Assembly: GCF_004745525.1 (NCBI RefSeq)
Contig: NZ_RKLY01000009.1
Coordinates: forward strand, 1 to 64,000
Direction of reading: 5' to 3'
Length of the DNA: 64,000 bases
DNA from: Companilactobacillus suantsaicola
GTDB taxonomy: Bacteria; Bacillota; Bacilli; Lactobacillales; Lactobacillaceae
The position numbers and the translations under genes were made by a program. The stretch's first letter is position 1. Each line of letters starts with the position of its first letter. The notes beneath the pieces were generated by a model. That model made no database searches, was not told the origin of the DNA, and saw nothing but the letters and a program-made list of their open reading frames with translations. Positions 26,424 through 34,833 of this stretch are shown piece after piece.

Positions 26424-26458
26424 GAAAAAAAGAGTGAGAATTTTCTCACTCTTTTTTT
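26424..26458. terminator. Bidirectional terminator between the membrane protein and WxL gene 1
   Basis: AAAAAAAGAGTGAGAA pairs with TTCTCACTCTTTTTTT, with A and T runs on the two sides. Confidence 0.9.
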
Positions 26459-29006
26459 ACTCAACTATTGAGTCGGCAATAGTCCAAGTGACTTGACCAC
26501 TGTATTGACCGGAGATAGCTGTTTTTGGAACTCGCAATTGCCATTTATTTAAACCGACGTATTGGGTTAGGTTGATTGGGTCGGGGGAACCGTTGATAGT
26601 TTTATCGGTGATTGGAACGCCAGATGTTGACAATGGGGTCCACTCATTTGTTTCATCTTGAGAATTATTGTTGAGTGATAGGGATACGCCATCGTCCTGA
26701 ATTAATTTTTCACTACCATTGGTTATAGCTTGGTCGCCTTCGTTGTCATAGCTGACTAGGACTTGGAAGGGGGTCTCTTCGCTGTGGCTGACGATCAGGC
26801 TTCCTTTGGTTTGCTTGTTGGTTAACGTTTTCTCGGTGCCAGTTGAGTTGATGCTGCCAAAGTCGATGAATTCAGGAACTTCGATGAAAGCTGTGGTTGG
26901 TGCGGGCGGATGAACATTGATATAGATGGTATCTGATGGTCCAATGTTTAGTGCTTTACCACTAAGGTTTATGACATTTCGCATGGCAGCGCTATTTTGA
27001 ATTTTTTCTTCAAGCGCACTATTTACAGTAACCTTATAAGTGAAAATATTTGATTGGTTAGCAGGTGTGTATGCTCCTATATATAGACCACTAGTCGAGA
27101 TAGAATCTGAAGCTAATTCACCGTTTACGTGCACACTACCAGATATTAGTGATAATTTGTCCCTTTTATCATTAAGGGTGTCCTTTCTATGGGTAACTGG
27201 ATCTACATAATCGTTGAGGTCATTTAAATATATGGCATCTTTAGCGATACCTGTACTAACCATGAATTCAGACTTGATTTCCAAAATATCTCCAGTAGTT
27301 GCGTCTACTGTTTGAGCAAAATTACTATTGGGATCAGCAGTGATGTTACGGACTTGGTGATTGAAGATGTAGGAGTAATCTGGTTTTACAACCGGAATTT
27401 CAACGGTATCTTCATAAGTCTTGCTATCGCTAAAGCCTTTATTGTAGCCGGTGAAGTGAACAGTATTACTGATTTTTCCATTTACTAAACCGAAGGCCGC
27501 TTTATTGTTGATTGTCGCGTCAAAAGTATAGGTTGCTGTCTGACCATCGGTGATACTGGCATTAGGGTTGTAATTAATACTATTTCCATCCGCTAGAAGA
27601 CTATTTGGATCAATAGTTAAGCTTTCTGGTAAGTCATCTTTAATATTAGTGATTATCCAATTAGAACCGTAACCATCATTTCTTACTGATAGAGTAAAGC
27701 GAAGTTTATCACCAACATTGTTAGTTCCATCAGTTGAAGTGAGGTTCTTGTATGTCTTTTTGACGGTTGGAATAGCGTAAGGTTTAACTGTGGCACCAAT
27801 GTTTGAAACGAATTTTGCGACACCACCTGAAGCAAGTTTAGTGTAAGGCCATCTTAGAATATAAGACGTATCTTGTTTTCCATTACCATCGACGATTTTA
27901 TATTCTTGACCGGAATTACTTTTACCAATCAATAGATTGTGATCAGCCACGGCGTTAGTGTCACCGACTTGATCTTTAGTGGGTTTGTTATCTGCCACAA
28001 CGGGAAGACTGGGGGACTGAATGGCAGAATTAGTAGAGCCATATTGCATACCTTTTGCACTCCAGTTATCAGGATAAGCCAAAACACGACCCATGAAATC
28101 TTTGAATCCTCCATCAACATTGTTAGTAATAAATAACTTTGATTCAGAGGATTTAATACCACTTTCGATATACAAGCCTAAGCCACCACCGATGGCAAAC
28201 ATAGGAACGTTATCAACCGCACTGATATTATCATTATTAGGATCTAGTCCGGTGTCTTCACCAAAGAAAGGTTGAAAAGTTGCATCACCAGTTGAAGGAT
28301 TGTAAACGTATAGTTCACGTTGAACAACTGGGGATCCACTAGGGGATGGTCTAAGAACTACTTCATAGAAGAGATTCTTCGCGGAAAAATGTCCGACCAT
28401 TTTAAATATCTTTCGGCCTCTTTTATCGGTAGCGGTATAAAAGAGTTTATATATTCCACCATTGGATGAATCAATTTGTGATGATTTTATTAATAGGTTC
28501 ATATCTTGATAAAATACACTAGATCTTTGGCTGTTTTCCAGTAATGCGAAGTCAATTGAAGAAATTGAAGCATTTTCCGGAGAACCACCAATATAGGAGT
28601 TGTCACCTTGGTGTAAAATACCGTAATATTTACCATTATCATCGAGAAAAATATTTATTTTAGAATGGGTTATGTTAGGAATTTTGTTCGTAAAACTATA
28701 AGTACTTTCTCGTGAGATAGTTTTGTCGCCGGCCTTAACATTACCATTGGCATCACGGGCGGCCCCGAAAGTATAACCAAGAGAGACATTTCCACCTATG
28801 GGAATTCTCCCAATTTCATTACTTGCCACGTCACTTTTTTGTTGCCAGTTGGTAACACCGTCGTATTGTCGCATAATTTTTTCCGCATTCATGACGGCAG
28901 TTTTTGAAGTTGCGGCATTAACCGTTGTTGAATTAAAAGTTAGGATCATTAATAACACGGTAAAAACCAGTAAAAATATTTTGGGAACTGATTGATGTCC
29001 TTTCAT
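26457..29006 (-). CDS. WxL-domain surface protein, paralogue 1
   Basis: An 849-aa secreted protein. A signal peptide is present (charged start, then KIFLLVFTVLLMILTF, cleavage expected after TTVNA near residue 31). A large N-terminal domain of about 380 residues is shared with the next gene. DUF11/isopeptide-like beta modules follow (KKTYKNLTSTDGTNNVGDKLRF and similar). The C-terminal WxL domain contains KWQLRV and ends SGQVTWTIADS. WxL domains bind peptidoglycan non-covalently; no LPxTG is present. The two proteins share most strongly the segment FIEVPEFIDFGSINSTG. The usual DUF916/DUF3324 and small WxL partners are absent here. Confidence 0.85.
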   Translation of the reverse strand: MKGHQSVPKIFLLVFTVLLMILTFNSTTVNAATSKTAVMNAEKIMRQYDGVTNWQQKSDVASNEIGRIPIGGNVSLGYTFGAARDANGNVKAGDKTISRESTYSFTNKIPNITHSKINIFLDDNGKYYGILHQGDNSYIGGSPENASISSIDFALLENSQRSSVFYQDMNLLIKSSQIDSSNGGIYKLFYTATDKRGRKIFKMVGHFSAKNLFYEVVLRPSPSGSPVVQRELYVYNPSTGDATFQPFFGEDTGLDPNNDNISAVDNVPMFAIGGGLGLYIESGIKSSESKLFITNNVDGGFKDFMGRVLAYPDNWSAKGMQYGSTNSAIQSPSLPVVADNKPTKDQVGDTNAVADHNLLIGKSNSGQEYKIVDGNGKQDTSYILRWPYTKLASGGVAKFVSNIGATVKPYAIPTVKKTYKNLTSTDGTNNVGDKLRFTLSVRNDGYGSNWIITNIKDDLPESLTIDPNSLLADGNSINYNPNASITDGQTATYTFDATINNKAAFGLVNGKISNTVHFTGYNKGFSDSKTYEDTVEIPVVKPDYSYIFNHQVRNITADPNSNFAQTVDATTGDILEIKSEFMVSTGIAKDAIYLNDLNDYVDPVTHRKDTLNDKRDKLSLISGSVHVNGELASDSISTSGLYIGAYTPANQSNIFTYKVTVNSALEEKIQNSAAMRNVINLSGKALNIGPSDTIYINVHPPAPTTAFIEVPEFIDFGSINSTGTEKTLTNKQTKGSLIVSHSEETPFQVLVSYDNEGDQAITNGSEKLIQDDGVSLSLNNNSQDETNEWTPLSTSGVPITDKTINGSPDPINLTQYVGLNKWQLRVPKTAISGQYSGQVTWTIADSIVE

Positions 29007-29136
29007 TTTATTTCCTCCATAAAAATATATTTATAAACAAAATTCTTATCGCTGAATGTATTTATACAATATATATTATAAAGTGAAATAATTAACGAAA
29101 TAATTCAATAACAAAGTTCTTTTCTTTCACAAAATT

Positions 29137-29183
29137 AAATAAGCCATTATTTCTAATTTAAATTTAGGAATAATGGCTTATTT
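29137..29183 (-). terminator. Terminator of WxL gene 2
   Basis: AAATAAGCCATTATT pairs perfectly with AATAATGGCTTATTT around an AT-rich loop. It lies downstream of B2 in the minus-strand transcript. Confidence 0.75.
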
Positions 29184-29184
29184 A

Positions 29185-29312
29185 TTGAAACGAGTTACAC
29201 AAGAGCAACTCCCTCCGAGATAACAAAATTTCAGGAATCACTCGCAAAGTGCGACGAGCAATTCCTGAAATTACGTTATCGTCCGGGAGCTGACCGCTCT
29301 TGTTCCACTCTC
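29185..29312 (-). repeat. Structured repeat family B, copy B2 (WxL gene 2 3' UTR)
   Basis: Read on the minus strand it starts GAGAGTGGAACAAG at the first base after the TAA stop codon of WxL gene 2. Nested stems are ACAAGAGC/GCTCTTGT, CTCCC/GGGAG, GATAAC/GTTATC, TTTCAGGAAT/ATTCCTGAAA and CTCG/CGAG. It ends CTTGTGTAACTCGTTTCAA. Start, end and several joining segments match copy B1. Confidence 0.85.
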
Positions 29313-31889
29313 TTAACTAACTGTATCGGCAATAGTCCAAGTAACTTGACCGCTATATTTACCAGATTGAGCTGTACCAGGAACTCTTAGCTTCCATTTG
29401 TCTAAACCGACATATTTGGTTAGATCGAGTTCGTCGCTAGATCCAGTGAAATCTTTATTGGCAATCGGAACTCCAGCTTGAGAAAGCGGCGTCCACTTGT
29501 CTTGAGATTCATTGGCGTTATTGTTGAGCATTAATGATAAACCATTGTCTTGAACAAGTTTTTCATTACCGTTATTTATAGCTTGATCACCGTTATTGTC
29601 GTAACTGACTAAAACTTCAAATGGAGTTTCAGCACTGTGACTGACGATGAGGTTACCTTTAGTTTGCTTGTTGGTCAGCATTCTTTCGTTACCAGTTGAA
29701 TTGATACTACCGAAATCAATGAATTCGGGAACTTCAACAAAGGAAGTCGAGGGGATGTCTTCTTGAACATTGATTGAAGCTTTATCAGAAAGTAAATTGT
29801 TAAAAGTACCAGAACTGGATGTAACAGAATTCATGTTGGCTCTATTTTCGATAGTTCCTGATGTGGATTTATTGACTTTGGCCCGGAACATGATGGTATT
29901 AGAATTCGTGGCAGTCGTCTTAGATAAATAAATTCCTTTACCGATACTGTCTGGCTGCATCGCCCCATTTAGAAATACGGAACCAGAAATCAATGATAAG
30001 TCAGAATTATTAAGGATATTCGTGTAGATTGATTGAGCGGCAATGTCTTGAGTACCAGTGAAGGTAGATTTGAATTCGACAATATCCCCTTGGTGAGCAT
30101 CTACTTCACTGTCAAAAGTACCAGTCGGATCGGTGGTGACATTGCGAACCTGGTTTGTAAATGAATAATTGAATCCAGTAGTCAAGATGGGGATATTGAC
30201 TGAGGCGGTGAAAGTTTTGTTGTCTTTATTGGTATCAGCGTTGAAGCCGGTAAAAGAGGCTTCATTGACTAAATTCTTTGAACTATCGACAGAAAATGGA
30301 GCTTTATTGTTCACTGTCGCATAGAAAGTGACGTAGTACTGATCTTTTTCCTTTAAAACAGTATTGGTGGGAGTATAGTCCAAAGTGTCACCCAGAGAAT
30401 TACTTGTTACATACATACTAGGAATAGTACCGCTAGCAATAGTTTTTTCGGTATCCTTTTGATGTTGATCAGAACCACCGGTAGTCATTTCTGTCCATTT
30501 GTAATTGATTGAACTTGTGTCAATGTCTAATCCCTTTGGAAGAGCATCTCTGATATCTGTCAAAGACCAATTGGACTTTAGACCATCATTTTTAGCTTTC
30601 AGAGTGAATTTCAATCTATCGCCGATATGAACTAAACCATCAGCGTGTGGATTCTCGTTCGTGTAAGTCTTTGAAACGGAGGGGATCGGATAGCCAGCTA
30701 AAGTTGCCCCCATGGTTGATGCATAATGAGCAGTTTGTCCAGGCTTTAAAGGATTATCTTCTGTTGCTAGTGGCCATCTTAAGGTATAGGCAGAATCTTG
30801 TAGTTTGTCGCCATTTCTTCCATTAACAACTGGATAAACGATATTTGAATTTTCCGTTGTACCAAAGAGCAATTTTGATCCAGCGGGCCGACCATTATCA
30901 CCATTAGTAGTGTCTTTGTATTTCAAATTGGGATTAGCAATTTGTCCACCATTATAAATTTCAGCGAAGCCCTTTAAATTCCAGAGACCAGAGTCGACGT
31001 AGGCTTTTCCCATATAACTGTTAAAGCCGTCGGCAACGTTATTAGTTACGTAAAGTTTTGAACCACTATTTGAAGGAGTTTGTGTATCATACATGTACAA
31101 TCCTTCATCATTTCCAATGGCATAAAGTGGAACATCATCGACAATTGAAGGATCTTTACCTAAAGCAGTATCCTCACCAAAATATACTTGGAACATTTTC
31201 ATATCATTTGAGGTATTGTTATAAAGATACAATTCTCTTTGAACAATTGGAGCTCCCGATGGATTTGGACGAAGAACAACTTCAGCATACATATTTGATG
31301 GATTATTCAGTTTTCCACCAATTTTTAAAACAGTCCGTTGCTTTGAATCAGTACCAGTAGCAAAAACTTTATTGCTCGTTTGACCCATAACCCCATAGTT
31401 AGCACCGGAGAGTGTAAGACTACCAGTAACTACGGCAAAGTCCAAAGAGGAGTCTGAAGCCGTATAAGGTTGTCCGCCCGTACCAATATAGGCATTTTTG
31501 TTTTGATGAATAATTCCGTAATATTGATTATTGTGTTCCAGAAAAATATTTATTTTAGAGTAAGTTTGTAAACCTTGCGAAATCTTGTGGTCAGTTGCGA
31601 TCGTATTGTCACCAGCCATAACCGTCCCGTTTTGATTTTGAGCTGCCCCAAAAGTGTAATCTAGTGATAATCCATCACCGATAGGAATTTTTCCAATAAC
31701 ATTTTTAGGATTAGTATATTGCGTCTTGTAATCCCAATTAGAAATACCATCATTGATTTTTTTCATGATAGCCACAGTCTCAGCTTGACTATCTGCATTT
31801 ACCTTAGTTAATGATTGGGTTCCGACTATTATGAACATTGCTAAAAAAAGTAGCGGGAAGAGAATCACTCTCAGTTGACTGTTCTTCAT
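29313..31889 (-). CDS. WxL-domain surface protein, paralogue 2
   Basis: An 858-aa secreted paralogue of the next gene downstream, with the same order: signal peptide (VILFPLLFLAMFIIVGTQSL, cleavage near KVNADS), N-terminal domain with IGKIPIGDGLSLDYTFGAAQ, DUF11-like repeats, and a C-terminal WxL domain with KWKLRV and SGQVTWTIADT. ATG 31889 is chosen over an upstream in-frame start because CGGGGGA precedes it. The two genes read in the same direction but are separated by element B2 and a terminator. Tandem duplication is inferred. The role is probably wall attachment or contact with a host or food matrix. Confidence 0.85.
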   Translation of the reverse strand: MKNSQLRVILFPLLFLAMFIIVGTQSLTKVNADSQAETVAIMKKINDGISNWDYKTQYTNPKNVIGKIPIGDGLSLDYTFGAAQNQNGTVMAGDNTIATDHKISQGLQTYSKINIFLEHNNQYYGIIHQNKNAYIGTGGQPYTASDSSLDFAVVTGSLTLSGANYGVMGQTSNKVFATGTDSKQRTVLKIGGKLNNPSNMYAEVVLRPNPSGAPIVQRELYLYNNTSNDMKMFQVYFGEDTALGKDPSIVDDVPLYAIGNDEGLYMYDTQTPSNSGSKLYVTNNVADGFNSYMGKAYVDSGLWNLKGFAEIYNGGQIANPNLKYKDTTNGDNGRPAGSKLLFGTTENSNIVYPVVNGRNGDKLQDSAYTLRWPLATEDNPLKPGQTAHYASTMGATLAGYPIPSVSKTYTNENPHADGLVHIGDRLKFTLKAKNDGLKSNWSLTDIRDALPKGLDIDTSSINYKWTEMTTGGSDQHQKDTEKTIASGTIPSMYVTSNSLGDTLDYTPTNTVLKEKDQYYVTFYATVNNKAPFSVDSSKNLVNEASFTGFNADTNKDNKTFTASVNIPILTTGFNYSFTNQVRNVTTDPTGTFDSEVDAHQGDIVEFKSTFTGTQDIAAQSIYTNILNNSDLSLISGSVFLNGAMQPDSIGKGIYLSKTTATNSNTIMFRAKVNKSTSGTIENRANMNSVTSSSGTFNNLLSDKASINVQEDIPSTSFVEVPEFIDFGSINSTGNERMLTNKQTKGNLIVSHSAETPFEVLVSYDNNGDQAINNGNEKLVQDNGLSLMLNNNANESQDKWTPLSQAGVPIANKDFTGSSDELDLTKYVGLDKWKLRVPGTAQSGKYSGQVTWTIADTVS

Positions 31890-32049
31890 TTTGATTCCCC
31901 CGAAAAAACACATTTATATAAAAAATCTTAATTTAAAATATATCTATACATTACGTATTATAAAATTATATAAATATGTTTGTATCCCAGATATGAATGA
32001 TATTTCTTTCATAATTTGAAGTAAATAAATCATTAAAAAGGAGATAGCG

Positions 32050-32865
32050 ATGGATCAGTTATTCACTATCGGACAATTGTCGAAACTCTTTAATATCAAG
32101 GTGCCAACCCTGCGTTATTATGACGAAGTCGGTTTGTTGAAACCAGCTAAGATAAATCGTAAAACTCATTATCGCTATTATTCGACTCAACAATTTGAAC
32201 GCTTAAATGTGATCACGTATTTGCGAGCGCTCGATTTGCCGATTGAGACGATCAAACAATTTTTCGATGCGCGAGATATTAATAAGTTGGAAGCCATGTT
32301 AAAGGAGCAAAAGTTACAAGTCCAAAAGCAGATTACCGCACTGAAAAATATCGACCGCCGCATCGATGCTCGAATCAATCAAGTCGAAGATGCCGTGAAA
32401 AGCACATTGGATAAGATAGAAGTGCTCGATTTGCCAGCAGTGCCAGTAGTTTATCTGGACGAAGATTACCGACCAAACGACGACATCGAATTTCCCATTA
32501 TCACCTTGAGAAAACGTTTTGGCCTAGATAAAAATATTTTCTTGGGCAAAATTGCCTTGATGGTGTCACGCAATAATTTGTTGAATAAACACTTTGATAG
32601 TTACAACGGCTTGTTACTAATTTTAGAACCGGGTGATTTGGGAGATGCGACTGGTAGTTTGCAAGCTGGCAAATACGTTCGAATCAGATTTCACGGAACC
32701 CATGATACCGCCGCAATTCAGTACCAGAAGTTGTTGCAATATTGTCAAAAACACAATTTTGAAATTGACGGTCCAGCGATTGAAACGGCACTGATCGACT
32801 ACGGAATTACCGACGACTTTGCTAAATACGTCACTGAAATAAAAATACCTATTAAAAGTGATTGA
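32050..32865 (+). CDS. MerR-family regulator with effector-binding domain
   Basis: Transcription factor of 271 aa. The N-terminal MerR winged helix is FTIGQLSKLFNIKVPTLRYYDEVGLLKPA (split as FTIGQLSKLF, NIKVPTLRYYDEVG; residues 5-33). A dimerising helix follows (about residues 75-120), then a roughly 150-residue GyrI/BmrR-like ligand domain with Q-x-G-K-Y-V-R-I-R near residue 218. No metal-binding cysteine pattern is present, so a drug- or small-molecule-sensing role is more likely. It is divergent from WxL gene 2 and could regulate it or the DUF554 gene downstream; neither is shown. Confidence 0.87.
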   Translation: MDQLFTIGQLSKLFNIKVPTLRYYDEVGLLKPAKINRKTHYRYYSTQQFERLNVITYLRALDLPIETIKQFFDARDINKLEAMLKEQKLQVQKQITALKNIDRRIDARINQVEDAVKSTLDKIEVLDLPAVPVVYLDEDYRPNDDIEFPIITLRKRFGLDKNIFLGKIALMVSRNNLLNKHFDSYNGLLLILEPGDLGDATGSLQAGKYVRIRFHGTHDTAAIQYQKLLQYCQKHNFEIDGPAIETALIDYGITDDFAKYVTEIKIPIKSD

Positions 32866-32922
32866 CCCTCTAGTTACTAGAGAGTTTATAATTTCTGTTA
32901 ATAATTTAGAGGGGGGAATTCC

Positions 32923-33618
32923 ATGATTGGAACATTTTTTAACGTCACGATGATCTTGCTAGGCAGTTTTGCCGGCAGTTATTTCAAAAAGGGGATTAAA
33001 CCTGCTTATAATGAGATTCTGACTCAAGCTTTGGGGCTGGTTGCCATGGTAGTCGGAATCAACGCCGTGGTGCACAATATGCCAAAAAGCCACTATCCGG
33101 TACTATTCATCGTTAGCTTGGCTATCGGTGGCGTGATTGGACAATGGCTCGACTTGGAAAAACATTTTGACAACTTGGTCGGTAAATTTTCTAAACCAAC
33201 CACAGATGGGAAAGCAAATTTGGCCGAAGGATTGGCGACTGGGATATTACTCTACTGCATCGGCTCGCTGTCAATTTTGGGACCAATTCAGGCCGCACTG
33301 AATAGGGATTATACCTTCTTGTTTACCAACGGAATGCTCGACGGAATCACCTCGATTGTCTTGGCATCAACCTTTGGATTAGGGATGGCCTTCGCCGCCG
33401 TAGCAGTCTTCTGTTGGCAAGGGAGCATTTACTTAATTGCCATGTTGCTACAAAATTCCATCAACACCGATATGATCACCGAGTTGACTGTAGTTGGAGG
33501 GATTTTGATTTTGGCCTCAGGATTAGGATTGTTGAATATTAAGAAAATCAAAGTGCTGAATCTGTTGCCTTCGCTGTTGGTGCCGATTGTTGTGGTTGCT
33601 GTTTTGGGGTTGTTTTAA
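32923..33618 (+). CDS. DUF554 membrane protein
   Basis: A 231-aa polytopic membrane protein of the DUF554 (YdfK/YqgA) family. It has six to seven hydrophobic segments, starts MIGTFFNVTMILLGSFAGSYF and has the family's glycine-rich block LATGILLYCIGSLSILGPIQ near residues 104-123. The function is unknown. GAGGGGGGAATT precedes the ATG. It lies 57 nt after the MerR gene and ends in a strong terminator. Confidence 0.88.
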   Translation: MIGTFFNVTMILLGSFAGSYFKKGIKPAYNEILTQALGLVAMVVGINAVVHNMPKSHYPVLFIVSLAIGGVIGQWLDLEKHFDNLVGKFSKPTTDGKANLAEGLATGILLYCIGSLSILGPIQAALNRDYTFLFTNGMLDGITSIVLASTFGLGMAFAAVAVFCWQGSIYLIAMLLQNSINTDMITELTVVGGILILASGLGLLNIKKIKVLNLLPSLLVPIVVVAVLGLF

Positions 33619-33621
33619 AAA

Positions 33622-33657
33622 ATGAAAAAGAGCTGGATTAAAGTCCAGCTCTTTTTG
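33622..33657 (+). terminator. Terminator after the DUF554 gene
   Basis: AAAAAGAGCTGGA pairs with TCCAGCTCTTTTT around TTAAAG. Confidence 0.9.
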
Positions 33658-33744
33658 TATGGATTTCTATAATTTAAAATCATTTTTAAAATTTCTACCC
33701 TGTTATACTAAACATATAAGTAAGTGTTTCTCTGGGGGGAAGTT

Positions 33745-34668
33745 ATGGATTATAAAAAGTTAAAATTGAGTAAGCACGGTTTGCCGACATGGGATTCTTT
33801 AATGCCGTTAGTTCTGAAGTATACAAATGAACATGGAGCAGTATCAAAGTCTTCGATAACATTTGATGTGGCAAATTCTTTAGAATTACCTGAAAATTTG
33901 AGAAATTTAGTATCCTCCAAATATCCAGATGACGTGCTAATTGAAGGACGAGTGGGCTGGGCTGTTAGTGATTTATTTATAGGAGGAGCTTTGGAACGAC
34001 CTTCGAGAGGAATTTATCAGATTAGTCAATTGGGAAAGAAACTCCTCGATAGTGGGGAAGAAATTACTAGAGATAAAGTACATTCTTTACCTGCCTATGT
34101 TCAACATCAAAAAGAATTAAATGAACGTAATAAGAATATTAATGAGGATGATTCAGTAGATGAAGTTGCTGAATTATCCAATAAGGTCACTAGATATAAT
34201 AATGAAATTGCTTCTAATCTGTTAAAAAAAATTCAAGAATCAAAGCCAACTTTTTTTGAAAGATTAGTTGTCGATCTCCTTTCAAAAATGGGTTATAAAG
34301 GTCAAAATGGTTCAGCTGAAGTTACTCCTCCAACAAACGACGGTGGAATCGATGGAATAATTAATCAAGATCCATTAGGAACTAACACGGTATATATTCA
34401 AGCAAAAAGGTATAAAAATGATAATGTAGTTCAAAGACCAGCAATTGAGGGCTTCTATGGCGCTTTATCGAGTAAACATGCTGATAGAGGAGTGTTTATA
34501 ACAACTTCTAAATTCTCCGACGGAGCAAAAGAAACAGCAAAGAATTTCTCAATTGTTTTGATTGATGGCATTCAATTAACAAATTTGATGCTGCAATATC
34601 AAGTTGGGGTACAAGTTAAGAGACATTTAGATCTATTTGAAATTGATGAGGATTTTTTTGAAGAGTAG
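33745..34668 (+). CDS. Mrr-like type IV restriction endonuclease
   Basis: A 307-aa protein with an N-terminal Mrr winged-helix domain (about residues 1-110, ending RGIYQISQLGKKLL) and a C-terminal Mrr catalytic domain. The nuclease motifs are visible: FFERLVVDLLSKMGY, NDGGIDG (metal-binding D), and YIQAKRYK (Q-x-K). This is the Mrr version of the PD-(D/E)xK site. Such enzymes cut modified DNA. ATG 33745 is chosen because GGGGGGAAG lies just before it. It is a single gene next to the type I system, forming a defence cluster. Confidence 0.88.
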   Translation: MDYKKLKLSKHGLPTWDSLMPLVLKYTNEHGAVSKSSITFDVANSLELPENLRNLVSSKYPDDVLIEGRVGWAVSDLFIGGALERPSRGIYQISQLGKKLLDSGEEITRDKVHSLPAYVQHQKELNERNKNINEDDSVDEVAELSNKVTRYNNEIASNLLKKIQESKPTFFERLVVDLLSKMGYKGQNGSAEVTPPTNDGGIDGIINQDPLGTNTVYIQAKRYKNDNVVQRPAIEGFYGALSSKHADRGVFITTSKFSDGAKETAKNFSIVLIDGIQLTNLMLQYQVGVQVKRHLDLFEIDEDFFEE

Positions 34669-34670
34669 TT

Positions 34671-34707
34671 ATAAAAGCGATTAGACGGATTGTCTAGTCG
34701 CTTTTTT
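34671..34707 (+). terminator. Terminator after the Mrr gene
   Basis: AAAAGCGATTAGAC pairs with GTCTAGTCGCTTTT (one G-T pair), followed by T. Confidence 0.85.
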
Positions 34708-34833
34708 GTATGCAATAAAAGAAAAGTGGGTAATCTAATGACTAAAACTCTGGAACTGCGTAAGTTCTACAGTTAAACTGGACATAATAGGATTTTTATA
34801 TAGTTTTTTAATTGACAAAGTGAGGGAGAAAAT

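Larger units (their letters stand above)
29007..29312. other. 306-bp intergenic region between the two WxL genes
   Basis: It holds the upstream region and GGAGG ribosome binding site of WxL gene 1, a strong terminator hairpin (29137-29183) and family B element B2 (29185-29312). No gene is seen. Confidence 0.75.

Noticed and set aside
31058-31360. 100-codon plus-strand frame inside WxL gene 2
   Set aside because: It is antisense to a well-supported gene, has no ribosome binding site and shows no family resemblance.
34738-34776. Twelve-codon frame MTKTLELRKFYS upstream of hsdR
   Set aside because: It could be a leader peptide or relic, but nothing supports translation or function.
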